From contig CALELI010000125.1 in assembly GCA_937902455.1 (NCBI GenBank), positions 1 to 21,440 of the forward strand: a stretch of DNA of 21,440 nt, written 5' to 3'. A model generated the notes under the pieces. The model saw only the letters and a list, made by a program, of their open reading frames with translations. It ran no database searches and was not told where the DNA came from. Both the position numbers and the translations under genes were made by a program. Numbering within the stretch: position 1 is the first letter of the stretch; each line of letters begins with the position of its first letter. Of the stretch, positions 6,233 to 14,725 are shown in pieces. The stretch is from an uncultured Prevotellaceae bacterium. GTDB taxonomy: Bacteria; Bacteroidota; Bacteroidia; Bacteroidales; Bacteroidaceae.

Positions 6233-8824
6233 TTAGCTTTGGGGTTCCTGAGCTGTGTCGAAGGATTCTTCCGGTGCAGCACTTTCATTCTGTTCAAAGA
6301 GGTCTTCCGGATTGTCTTCGTGGTCTACCTTGCAGACAGAAGAGATAACGTCATTGCGTTTCTTCAGGTCGATGAACTTCACTCCCTGAGTATTGCGTCC
6401 CTGGATTCTTACTACGGAGAGTGCAAGACGGATTGTGATACCACTCTTGTTGATAATCATGAGATCATCATCGTCGGTAACAGACTTGATGGCAACGAGC
6501 TTACCAGTCTTCTCTGTCACATTGATTGTCTTGACGCCCTTTCCATTACGGTTGGTGATACGATACTCAAATATAGAACTACGCTTTCCGAATCCTTGTT
6601 CTGAGAGTACGAGAACAGTTGGCATCGTAGGGTCGGCCTCCATTTCTGCAATCTGCTCGTCAGTTGGTTCCTCTGGGAGACCTTCAGGCTTGCTCATTGA
6701 AATCATACCGATTACACGGTCCTCGCCATCTTCGTCAAGTTTCATGGCCTTAACACCAGCGGCTCCACGTCCCATCACGCGCACACGTTCCTCATTAAAT
6801 CTGATGGCACGACCATTACGGTTTGCTACAAGTATTTCGTCCTTTCCACTTGTGAGGAGGACGTCAACTACCTCGTCACCCTCATGGAGTGAGATAGCGA
6901 TAAGTCCTGTACTACGAGGACGAGCATAGTTAACGAATGCAGTCTTCTTTATCATACCTTCCTTCGTACAGAATACGAGGTTGTGATTGTTGACAAATTC
7001 TGCATCGTTGATGTCCTTAATACAGATGAATGCTGTAGCCTTGTCATCGGAATCAATATTGAGAAGGTTCTGGATGGCACGTCCCTTGAATGTCTTTGAA
7101 CCTTCAGGGATGTCATATACTTTCATCCAGAAACAACGTCCCTTCTGAGTGAAGAACATCATTGTATTGTGTCCGGTGGCAGGATAGATATGTTCAAGGA
7201 AGTCCTGGTCACGTGCAGAACCACCCTTGCTACCTACTCCACCACGGGCCTGAGTGCGGAACTCTACGAGCGGAGTACGCTTGATATATCCAAGGTGTGA
7301 GATTGTAACGACACAAGCATCGTCAGCATAGAAGTCTTCAGGATTGAAGTTCTGGCTGCCACGAGGGTCGATATATGTCTTGCGCTCGTCACCGAATTTC
7401 TCCTTCACCTCTATGAGGTCGTCCTTCATCACCTTCTTGAGGAGTTCCGGGTCGTCAAGTACCTGCTGGAGATATTCAATGAGTTTCATCACCTCGTCAT
7501 ACTCAGCATGAAGCTTGTCCTGCATGAGTCCCGTGAGCTGGCTGAGTCGCATGTCAACAACATACTTAGCCTGCACGTCATCAAATCCGAAACGAGCCTT
7601 CAGCCTGTCCTGAGCCTCTGCCGGATTCTTTGAACTCTTGATAATCTGAACAACTTCATCGATGTTGTCGCTGGCAATAATAAGAGCTTCGAGGAGATGT
7701 GCACGTTCCTGGGCCTTCCTGAGGTCGAACTTAGTGCGACGAACAGTCACTTCATGACGATGATCGACGAAGCACTGAATGCACTCCTTCAGAGAGAGAG
7801 TCTTAGGACGCTTCTTCACGATGGCAATACAGTTGACAGAGAAACTTGACTGGAGTTCTGTCATCTTGTAGAGCTTGTTGAGAACGACATTGCTGTTGGC
7901 GTCCTTCTTCAGGTCGACAACGATTCGCATACCTTCACGGTCGGATTCGTCGTTGACATTGCTGATACCATCAATCTTACCGTCCTTTACGAGGTCGGCA
8001 ATACGCTTGATGAGTTCTGACTTATTTACATTATAAGGTATCTCATGAACGATAATCTTCTCGTGCTGACCGTCTGTCTCGAAGTCTGTCTTCGAACGGA
8101 TGACTACTCGTCCACGTCCGGTCTCGTATGCCTCGCGGATTCCGTCCGTTCCACAGATGATACCGCCTGTAGGGAAGTCCGGGCCTTTGATGTACTGCAT
8201 CAGTCCATCAGTGTCGATGTCTGGATTATCAATATAAGCCACACATCCATCAATGACCTCACCGAGGTTATGAGTTGGAACATTTGTTGCCATACCTACG
8301 GCAATACCAGTTGCTCCGTTTACGAGGAAATTAGGTATTCTTGTAGGAAGGACAGTAGGTTCCTGCAGTGAATCATCGAAGTTGTTCTGGAAGTCCACTG
8401 TATCCTTGTAGAGGTCATCCATCATGGTTTCACCAATCTTCGTGAGACGAGCCTCGGTGTAACGCATTGCAGCAGCACCATCACCGTCAACGGATCCGAA
8501 GTTACCTTGTCCGTCAACCAGTGTGTAACGCATAGCCCACGGCTGTGCAAGACGTACAAGTGCGCCATACACTGAAGAGTCGCCATGTGGATGATACTTA
8601 CCGAGCACCTCACCGACGATACGGGCGCTCTTCTTTGTTGCCTTGTCTGAAGTAATGCCCAGTTCCATCATTCCATACAGGATACGACGATGAACGGGCT
8701 TGAAACCATCTCTGACATCAGGAAGTGCACGAGCCACGATGACCGACATGGAATAGTCGATATAGGATGACTTCATGGTCTGGTTGATGTCGACCTTAAT
8801 GATTCTGTCTTGAGTATTGTCCAT
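6233..8824 (-). CDS. gyrA: DNA gyrase subunit A
   Basis: An 863-residue type IIA topoisomerase subunit that cuts and rejoins DNA in the A2B2 gyrase to introduce negative supercoils. The N-terminal region matches E. coli GyrA closely and keeps its numbering: HPHGDSSVYG at 78-87 and catalytic tyrosine Y122 in AMRYTEARL. The C-terminal beta-pinwheel carries a degenerate GyrA box (QARGGVGSKGG, near 525), which favours GyrA over ParC. The last 30 or so residues are acidic. Residue 83 is serine, the quinolone-sensitive state, but residue 87, acidic in E. coli, is glycine. The start is supported by a promoter about 50 bases upstream. The family call is very firm. Confidence 0.97.
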   Translation of the reverse strand: MDNTQDRIIKVDINQTMKSSYIDYSMSVIVARALPDVRDGFKPVHRRILYGMMELGITSDKATKKSARIVGEVLGKYHPHGDSSVYGALVRLAQPWAMRYTLVDGQGNFGSVDGDGAAAMRYTEARLTKIGETMMDDLYKDTVDFQNNFDDSLQEPTVLPTRIPNFLVNGATGIAVGMATNVPTHNLGEVIDGCVAYIDNPDIDTDGLMQYIKGPDFPTGGIICGTDGIREAYETGRGRVVIRSKTDFETDGQHEKIIVHEIPYNVNKSELIKRIADLVKDGKIDGISNVNDESDREGMRIVVDLKKDANSNVVLNKLYKMTELQSSFSVNCIAIVKKRPKTLSLKECIQCFVDHRHEVTVRRTKFDLRKAQERAHLLEALIIASDNIDEVVQIIKSSKNPAEAQDRLKARFGFDDVQAKYVVDMRLSQLTGLMQDKLHAEYDEVMKLIEYLQQVLDDPELLKKVMKDDLIEVKEKFGDERKTYIDPRGSQNFNPEDFYADDACVVTISHLGYIKRTPLVEFRTQARGGVGSKGGSARDQDFLEHIYPATGHNTMMFFTQKGRCFWMKVYDIPEGSKTFKGRAIQNLLNIDSDDKATAFICIKDINDAEFVNNHNLVFCTKEGMIKKTAFVNYARPRSTGLIAISLHEGDEVVDVLLTSGKDEILVANRNGRAIRFNEERVRVMGRGAAGVKAMKLDEDGEDRVIGMISMSKPEGLPEEPTDEQIAEMEADPTMPTVLVLSEQGFGKRSSIFEYRITNRNGKGVKTINVTEKTGKLVAIKSVTDDDDLMIINKSGITIRLALSVVRIQGRNTQGVKFIDLKKRNDVISSVCKVDHEDNPEDLFEQNESAAPEESFDTAQEPQS

Positions 8825-8875
8825 TTTCCTTTATAATTTGATTCTTTTTGGTTATCTTATTTCGTTTTTAATACG

Positions 8876-8906
8876 CAAATATAGCAAAAAATAATGACTC
8901 CACAAA
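8876..8906 (-). promoter_or_regulatory. gyrA promoter
   Basis: On the minus strand, TTTG (8903-8906) and TATATTTG (8876-8883) are 19 bases apart, an exact fit to the Bacteroidetes promoter pattern. The -33 element lies inside the T tract that ends the secA terminator, so termination and initiation signals share bases. Confidence 0.75.
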
Positions 8907-8952
8907 AAAAAATCCAAAATTTGGGCTTTTTCGTGCTCAATTTTGGATTTTT
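8903..8952 (-). terminator. Rho-independent terminator of secA
   Basis: A perfect 14-base stem pairs 8908-8921 with 8939-8952. The inner bases TGGGC and GCTCA extend it with one G-U pair. On the minus strand it is followed by a T run, read as A's at 8904-8912 on the plus strand. It lies 28 bases past the secA stop. Confidence 0.9.
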
Positions 8953-8980
8953 AACTATTCACCGAGGGGGTGTCGGAAAC

Positions 8981-11900
8981 TCACACAAGTCCTTTCCCGT
9001 GGCAATTCTTGTATTTTTTGCCCGAACCGCAAGGACAAGGATCATTTCGTCCAATCTTTGGTCCTTGATTGACAATAGGCTGACTTGGCTGACGCTGACG
9101 GGTGTCTCCGCCTGCGGCCCTCTGCATTGCCTTCTGCACCTCAGACGGCTCGTTGTAGTTCTCACCGCCATGGGATTCCACATACTGAGGTCGGCGTGGC
9201 TGCTGTTCTGCTCTCGCACTCTCGACCTCTTCCGGGTCAGGCATTGGCAACGACACTCTCATGAGAACAGAGATGGTGCCGTCGTTTACTTCATCAATCA
9301 TATTATCGAACAGAGTGACGGACTCGAGCTTGAAGATAAGCAACGGGTCTTTCTGTTCGTAGCTTGCATTCTGTACGGAGTGCTTCAACTCGTCGAGCTG
9401 ACGGAGATTTTCCTGCCAAGCCTCATCTATTGTATGGAGAAGGATGAGTTTCTCGAAGTTTATGAAGATATTCTTTGCCTCTGTCTCGTATGCTTCCTTG
9501 AGCGGAACTGATATCTGATAGTTCCTGCGTCCGTCAGTAAGCGGCACGGCTATATTCTCGTACATCTGTCCACGTTCCTCGTAGACTCTCTTGATTACAG
9601 GCCATGCAGCGGATGCAATACGCTCACCACGTGCCTTGAAGTATTCAAGTACCTTGTCATAGGCAATATCACAGAGTTTGTCCTTATTGACAGTCTCAAA
9701 TTCTACATTTGTGAATGGGACCTCCATAGCGAACAGGCGCAGGAAACCTTCCTTACAGCCTTCAAAATCGTTAGTGAGAATGACCTTTGAAACTCTGTCC
9801 CAGATGATATTGGAGATATCCATTCCGATTCTCTCTCCCATCAGGGCATGACGACGGCGCTCGTAAATCACCTTTCTCTGCTTGTTCATCACGTCATCAT
9901 ATTCGAGCAGACGCTTTCTAACACCGAAGTTATTCTCTTCGACCTTCTTCTGCGCACGTTCTATTGACTTGTTAATCATTGAGTGCTCGATGACTTCACC
10001 TTCTTCAATTCCCATACGGTCCATGACCTTCGAAATTCTGTCGCCGGCAAAGAGTCGCATCAGTTTGTCTTCGAGTGAGACATAGAACACAGAAGAACCC
10101 GGGTCGCCCTGACGTCCTGAACGTCCTCTTAACTGACGGTCTACACGGCGGCTTTCGTGACGTTCCGTACCGATGATGGCAAGTCCACCGGCTTCCTTCA
10201 CGGCAGAAGACAACTTGATATCCGTTCCACGTCCTGCCATGTTGGTGGCAATAGTCACAGTTCCAAGCATGCAATCTACCTCGTTGCCATTCTCGTCAAC
10301 CTTCTTTCCAGGTACGCTCTGACCTGCATCCTTCACGATATCGGCTTCCTTGGCATGAAGTTTTGCATTGAGGACATTATGCGGAATCTTTCTCATGCTC
10401 AACATCTTTGAGAGCATCTGTGAGATTTCCACAGACGTAGTACCCACAAGTACCGGACGCCCACTCTGGGCAAGTCGTTCGACTTCCTCAATTACGGCCT
10501 TGTACTTTTCACGGTTCGTCTTGTAGACACGGTCGTTCATGTCGTTTCGGATTACCGGCACGTTTGTCGGAATCTCAACCACATCGAGTTTATAGATATC
10601 CCACAACTCACCAGCCTCTGTGATAGCAGTACCCGTCATACCTGCCAGTTTGTGGTACATACGGAAGTAGTTCTGCAAGGTGATGGTTGCGTATGTCTGT
10701 GTCGCAGCCTCTACCTTGACTCTTTCCTTTGCCTCAACAGCCTGATGCAATCCATCAGACCAGCGTCGGCCTTCCATGATACGACCCGTCTGCTCATCTA
10801 CAATCTTCACTTCTCCGTCTATCACAACATAGTCGTCATCTATCTCGAACAACGTATATGCCTTTAGCAACTGCTGCATAGTATGAACGCGCTCACTCTT
10901 AACGGCATAGTCCTGAAGCAGCTGGTCTTTCCTTGCAAGACGTTCCTCGTCTGGCAGGTTCTCTGCCTCAAGTTGTGACAATTCGGTAGTGATGTCAGGA
11001 AGCACGAAGAATGCATCATCATGAACAATGCTGGCAATAAGCTGATTACCCTTATCTGTCATATCAACGGACTTCTGCTTCTCGTCTACCACGAAGAACA
11101 GCGGATCGGTAGCCTCTGGCATTCTGCGGTTGTTGTTCTCCATGTAGACTTCTTCCATTTTCAGCAATCCTGTCTTGATTCCTGGTTCTGAAAGGTACTT
11201 GATGAGAGCCTTGTTCTTAGGGAGTGACTTGTAGGCACGGAAGAGTGAGAGGAATCCAGCCTCCACATCCTTGTCATTATCAGAATCAATGAGTTTCTTG
11301 GCTTCGGCAAGATACTGTGTTGTCTGCTTCTTCTGGGCCTCCACGAGTTTCTCGATATATGGACAGAACTCGTCGAACATCTGGTCATCACCTTTTGGTA
11401 CTGGTCCAGATATGATGAGTGGAGTACGTGCATCATCGATGAGCACAGAGTCCACCTCGTCCACGATGGCAAAGTTGTGCTTACGCTGAACAAGGTCCTC
11501 AGGACGCATTGCCATGTTATCGCGAAGGTAGTCGAAACCGAACTCGTTATTCGTTCCGTATGTCACATCGGCAAGGTAGGCATTCCTACGAGCCTGAGAA
11601 TTTGGCTGATGCTTGTCGATACAGTCTACATTCATCTGGTGGAAGAGGAATACAGGTGAGTTCCACTCAGAGTCTCGCTTTGCAAGGTAGTCGTTGACAG
11701 TTACTACATGTACTCCGTTTCCGGTGAGAGCATTGAGGAATACAGGAAGGATTGAAGTCAGGGTCTTTCCTTCACCCGTCATCATCTCGGCAATCTTTCC
11801 CTGATGAAGCACTACTCCACCGAACAACTGACAATCGTACGGAATCCAGATATTTGGAGCACCATCGAATACCTCATGTATAATCACCTTATCACCATCA

Positions 11901-12355
11901 ATTTCTACAATTCCGTTGTAACGGCTTACTGCATCACGGTCGAAGTCGGTAGCAGAAAGCACCAGTCCGTCTTCCGGATTTGGGTTCTCACGGAATCGAC
12001 GACAAGTATCCTTCACGATGGCATACACAGTAGGAAGTATCTCGTTGAGTTTCTCATCGTAGGTCTTCAGCACTTCTTCCTCGAGTTTATCTATTTTCTC
12101 GAACAGCGGAGCACGATCCTGAATCTCTGTCTTTTCTATCTGAGCCTTGATTTCGTCAATTTCCTTTCTCAGGTCATTGGCAGATTCCTGCACTTCCTTC
12201 TTCAGTTCCTGGGTCTTCTGACGAAGTTCGTCGTTCGTCATTGCAGCAAACTGAGGATAAATCTTATTCACACTCTCAACTATCGGACGTATGGCACGGA
12301 TGTCTCTCTGTGCCTTATTACCGAACAGTTTGGTCATTACATCATTAAATCCCAT
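8981..12355 (-). CDS. secA: Preprotein translocase ATPase SecA
   Basis: An 1124-residue motor that drives unfolded preproteins through SecYEG using ATP. Seen in order: N-terminal helices; a charged coiled insertion at about 45-105, which makes the protein longer than the roughly 900-residue E. coli form; Walker A GEGKT (194-198); DEVD (299-302) followed by the DDARTPLIISG stretch; the preprotein-binding and second helicase-like half; a low-complexity R/Q-rich linker; and the C-terminal zinc motif CPCGSGKKYKNCH, with C1107, C1109, C1118 and H1119. The start lies 4 bases past the stop of the upstream DUF4105 gene, so the two share a transcript. Confidence 0.97.
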   Translation of the reverse strand: MGFNDVMTKLFGNKAQRDIRAIRPIVESVNKIYPQFAAMTNDELRQKTQELKKEVQESANDLRKEIDEIKAQIEKTEIQDRAPLFEKIDKLEEEVLKTYDEKLNEILPTVYAIVKDTCRRFRENPNPEDGLVLSATDFDRDAVSRYNGIVEIDGDKVIIHEVFDGAPNIWIPYDCQLFGGVVLHQGKIAEMMTGEGKTLTSILPVFLNALTGNGVHVVTVNDYLAKRDSEWNSPVFLFHQMNVDCIDKHQPNSQARRNAYLADVTYGTNNEFGFDYLRDNMAMRPEDLVQRKHNFAIVDEVDSVLIDDARTPLIISGPVPKGDDQMFDEFCPYIEKLVEAQKKQTTQYLAEAKKLIDSDNDKDVEAGFLSLFRAYKSLPKNKALIKYLSEPGIKTGLLKMEEVYMENNNRRMPEATDPLFFVVDEKQKSVDMTDKGNQLIASIVHDDAFFVLPDITTELSQLEAENLPDEERLARKDQLLQDYAVKSERVHTMQQLLKAYTLFEIDDDYVVIDGEVKIVDEQTGRIMEGRRWSDGLHQAVEAKERVKVEAATQTYATITLQNYFRMYHKLAGMTGTAITEAGELWDIYKLDVVEIPTNVPVIRNDMNDRVYKTNREKYKAVIEEVERLAQSGRPVLVGTTSVEISQMLSKMLSMRKIPHNVLNAKLHAKEADIVKDAGQSVPGKKVDENGNEVDCMLGTVTIATNMAGRGTDIKLSSAVKEAGGLAIIGTERHESRRVDRQLRGRSGRQGDPGSSVFYVSLEDKLMRLFAGDRISKVMDRMGIEEGEVIEHSMINKSIERAQKKVEENNFGVRKRLLEYDDVMNKQRKVIYERRRHALMGERIGMDISNIIWDRVSKVILTNDFEGCKEGFLRLFAMEVPFTNVEFETVNKDKLCDIAYDKVLEYFKARGERIASAAWPVIKRVYEERGQMYENIAVPLTDGRRNYQISVPLKEAYETEAKNIFINFEKLILLHTIDEAWQENLRQLDELKHSVQNASYEQKDPLLIFKLESVTLFDNMIDEVNDGTISVLMRVSLPMPDPEEVESARAEQQPRRPQYVESHGGENYNEPSEVQKAMQRAAGGDTRQRQPSQPIVNQGPKIGRNDPCPCGSGKKYKNCHGKGLV

Positions 12356-12359
12356 AATT

Positions 12360-13598
12360 CTATATTATTTTTTTGTTTTTTCCGTTCAAATGGCTATTGA
12401 CTAATATTCTCAGCAACAAGATAGATGCCAAAAGGCAGAATCCCCATGTTGTGGAATCCTGATGCATACAGCGCATGGTTATCAGCCCTGCCACATATCC
12501 CAGTAAAGCCAACATACATACATACTTTGTCTTTCTCCTTATGATGAATGGTATGAATGCCAGCGGAATCGGATTGAATATGATTACCAACCAGTTTGTT
12601 GACATTCCCGGATGTTCTGAGCAAAAGAAGAAGAAGGTAATCAGTATGCCGACCAGACCGACTATTGCACAAATTGCCACATCAATCCATTTATATGTCC
12701 TTCGTCTCTTTATCTCCTTATATATAATGAATGCCACCAGTGCCAGAATCACAATCCACACCGCCAGGAACATCGTCCTTGAAGTTTCGGAGTTCTGTGC
12801 CATTCTTTCCATGTCAGGCTCTACCGCATAAATATATGACATCACCATCGGCCGTTCATTCCCGCTCTTGTCTATTATGACGGCATGGTTTATCTCGTCC
12901 TTATAGATGTCGGGGATGAACATCTGCTGGTCGTGTGTGAGTTTCCGGTCAATTTCCTCACCGAGGATGAAGTCTATTCCGAACTTCTTCCACGGATGAC
13001 CAGATGTGTATCTATGGAGGATTTCCCTCGCCGTAGTTGTCCCGTCAAAGGCCTTCCTGTATTCTATCCGACCGTCTACTGCAGCCTCAACCACTTCCTT
13101 TGCCCTGTTCGTACAGTTGTAGTAAAGCCAGTTGTACCGATACGTCCTGTTCTCGGGGAGGATATTTTCCTTGAGGATGTCGAACAGCCTTGTCTTTTCC
13201 TCGCCGGTAAGATTCAGTTCCTGCTCGATTACCCAGCAACGTTCCTCGGCATATCTCAGGAGGAAATGCTCAGATGGCTCGGCAGTAAGCACATAGTCCG
13301 TCTCACCCTTCAGGAATCGGTACACGAATTTGTCGGCATTATAGTCGAAGGCACCATAGTTGAACATGAAGTCGCCATAGGCATGCCCCAGGCTATCTGT
13401 TTCCTGCACTCTGAGTGCCGTATGGCCGAAGAGCGTGTACAGTTCATCGCCAGGCTGGCAGGTGATGATACTTATCCGCAGGTTATCGGCGGCCTTCACC
13501 GTCAAAGAGAACAACACAAGACAGAAAAGACAGCAATATCTCAGCATTGCCTCTCTGCAAATTCCGCCTTTCAGACAGTCATTATTGTATCTTTGCAT
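12360..13598 (-). CDS. DUF4105 / Lnb-type membrane protein
   Basis: Up to 412 residues. A periplasmic domain (about 38-265) holds the DUF4105 signatures FGHTALRV (H59) and YYNCTN (C162), a likely His/Cys pair. Five membrane segments follow (about 276-293, 304-325, 334-352, 357-375, 385-401). This layout is the Lnb_N plus five-helix pattern; from memory, a Bacteroides member, Lnb, has been linked to N-acylation of lipoproteins, so that role is possible here. Start choice: the longest frame begins at 13598, but the methionine at residue 18 (13545-13547) begins a standard signal peptide (MLRYCCLFCLVLFSLTVKA), giving 395 residues. I favour the shorter form. It is first in a transcript with secA, 4 bases apart. 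Confidence 0.8.
   Translation of the reverse strand: MQRYNNDCLKGGICREAMLRYCCLFCLVLFSLTVKAADNLRISIITCQPGDELYTLFGHTALRVQETDSLGHAYGDFMFNYGAFDYNADKFVYRFLKGETDYVLTAEPSEHFLLRYAEERCWVIEQELNLTGEEKTRLFDILKENILPENRTYRYNWLYYNCTNRAKEVVEAAVDGRIEYRKAFDGTTTAREILHRYTSGHPWKKFGIDFILGEEIDRKLTHDQQMFIPDIYKDEINHAVIIDKSGNERPMVMSYIYAVEPDMERMAQNSETSRTMFLAVWIVILALVAFIIYKEIKRRRTYKWIDVAICAIVGLVGILITFFFFCSEHPGMSTNWLVIIFNPIPLAFIPFIIRRKTKYVCMLALLGYVAGLITMRCMHQDSTTWGFCLLASILLLRILVNSHLNGKNKKII
13588..13595 (+). promoter_or_regulatory. Possible second -7 element facing the oxidoreductase gene
   Basis: TATCTTTG on the plus strand is a perfect -7 match, but no good -33 element lies 19-21 bases upstream. It overlaps the upstream candidate start of the DUF4105 gene and sits about 30 bases before the better promoter at 13628. 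Low support. Confidence 0.25.
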
Positions 13599-13627
13599 CG
13601 TTCCCAGTCTAATTTTTTTCTAACAAA

Positions 13628-13661
13628 TTGCAAAAATAATACTTTTTTATTAATTTTGCAA
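13628..13661. promoter_or_regulatory. Overlapping divergent promoters on one inverted repeat
   Basis: Plus strand: TTG (13628-13630), 20 bases, TAATTTTG (13651-13658), serving the oxidoreductase gene at 13684. Minus strand: TTG (complement of 13659-13661), 20 bases, TATTTTTG (complement of 13631-13638), serving the DUF4105-secA transcript. The two arms (13628-13640 and 13649-13661) are 13-base reverse complements with one mismatch, so each arm is the -33 box of one promoter and the -7 box of the other. Confidence 0.6.
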
Positions 13662-13683
13662 TTCCAAAAGGATAAATTCATCA

Positions 13684-14673
13684 ATGAAGCCATTAAAAAA
13701 TATAAGGTGGGGATTCATAGGCTGCGGAGAAGTGACAGAAAAGAAAAGCGGACCAGCATTCAGCATGATTGAGGGATCCGAGGCCGTCGCCGTCATGAGC
13801 CGTGACCGCCAGAAGGCAAAATCCTATGCCGAGCGTCATGGGATAAGACATTATTACAACGACCCCGTCGAACTCATCAACGACCCCGACGTCAACGCTG
13901 TCTACATCGCCACTCCCCCATCCTCTCATGCCACATTTGCCATGATGGCACTCCGGGCAGGCAAGCCGGCTTATGTCGAGAAACCGCTCGCTGCATCCTA
14001 CGAGGACTGTCTGCGAATAAACAAGGTTTCCGAACAGACGGGCATCCCATGCTTTGTAGCCTATTACAGGCGGTACCTCCCCTATTTCCAGAAAGTAAAG
14101 GAACTGGTAGATACTGGCCAGATTGGCAAGATACTGAGTGTGCAGATTCGGTTTGCCGTTCCTCCACGCGAACTGGACTACAACAGCCACGACCTCCCAT
14201 GGCGCCTGCAACCGGATATAGCAGGAGCAGGAGGATACTTCAACGACCTTGCTCCTCATCAGCTGGATATGATCCAGTACATTTTCGGCAATATCGTCGA
14301 AGCAGAAGGCTACAGCATGAATATGCTCGGACTCTACAAGGTGGCCGACACCATAAACGGCTGTTTCAAGTTCCACAGCGGACTGACAGGCTCCGGCAGC
14401 TGGAGTTTCGTAGCTCATGATTCGGCACGTACAGACCGTATTGAGATATTCGGCGACAAGGGTATGATCTGTTTCTCTATCTTTGACTACACGCCTCTTG
14501 CCCTACACACCGAGTCGGGCAGACACGAAATCATAATAGAGAATCCTAAATATGTGCAGCTACCTCTCATTCAGGCCATAGTGGAAGACCTGAGAGGCGG
14601 AGCAAAATGTTCTTGTACATCCATTAGCGCCACTGCGGCCAACTGGGTGATGGACAAGATAATAAGAGGTTAA
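13684..14673 (+). CDS. Gfo/Idh/MocA family NAD(P)-dependent oxidoreductase
   Basis: A 329-residue cytoplasmic enzyme with no signal peptide. The N-terminal Rossmann fold shows GFIGCG (10-15), the stretch YIATPPSSH (74-82) and the family signature EKP (99-101). The C-terminal alpha/beta domain carries GAGGYFNDLAPHQLD (181-195), where H192 and D188 fit the usual catalytic site. Members oxidise or reduce sugars and related polyols; the exact substrate cannot be read from sequence, and no sugar-utilisation genes adjoin it. It has its own promoter at 13628-13658 with a short leader of about 19 bases. The downstream gene begins 52 bases later and is probably co-transcribed. Confidence 0.9.
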   Translation: MKPLKNIRWGFIGCGEVTEKKSGPAFSMIEGSEAVAVMSRDRQKAKSYAERHGIRHYYNDPVELINDPDVNAVYIATPPSSHATFAMMALRAGKPAYVEKPLAASYEDCLRINKVSEQTGIPCFVAYYRRYLPYFQKVKELVDTGQIGKILSVQIRFAVPPRELDYNSHDLPWRLQPDIAGAGGYFNDLAPHQLDMIQYIFGNIVEAEGYSMNMLGLYKVADTINGCFKFHSGLTGSGSWSFVAHDSARTDRIEIFGDKGMICFSIFDYTPLALHTESGRHEIIIENPKYVQLPLIQAIVEDLRGGAKCSCTSISATAANWVMDKIIRG

Positions 14674-14675
14674 AT

Positions 14676-14710
14676 AGTTAATAGTTAATAGTTAATAGTT
14701 AACAGTTAAC
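14676..14710. repeat. Tandem 7-base repeat (AGTTAAT/AGTTAAC, 5 copies)
   Basis: Three AGTTAAT units and two AGTTAAC units run from 3 bases past the oxidoreductase stop to shortly before the next gene. The AGTTAAC unit is the same as in the inverted repeat at 4770-4878, and both blocks continue into AATGAA. Confidence 0.9.
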
Positions 14711-14725
14711 AATGAAAAATTGACA

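Noticed and set aside
6233..8824. Possibility that the topoisomerase subunit is ParC
   Set aside because: The GyrA-box-like QARGGVGSKGG in the pinwheel and exact E. coli GyrA numbering fit GyrA better.
8894..9511. 205-residue open frame on the plus strand, antisense to the secA 3' end
   Set aside because: It runs through the terminator hairpin and the reverse complement of the zinc-motif coding region; no motif or start context supports it.
12885..13772. 295-residue open frame on the plus strand across the DUF4105 gene and the promoter region
   Set aside because: It is antisense to a well-supported gene, crosses both promoters and enters the oxidoreductase gene in another frame.
13693..14418. 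241-residue open frame on the minus strand
   Set aside because: Shadow of the Gfo/Idh/MocA gene, whose motifs are unmistakable on the plus strand.
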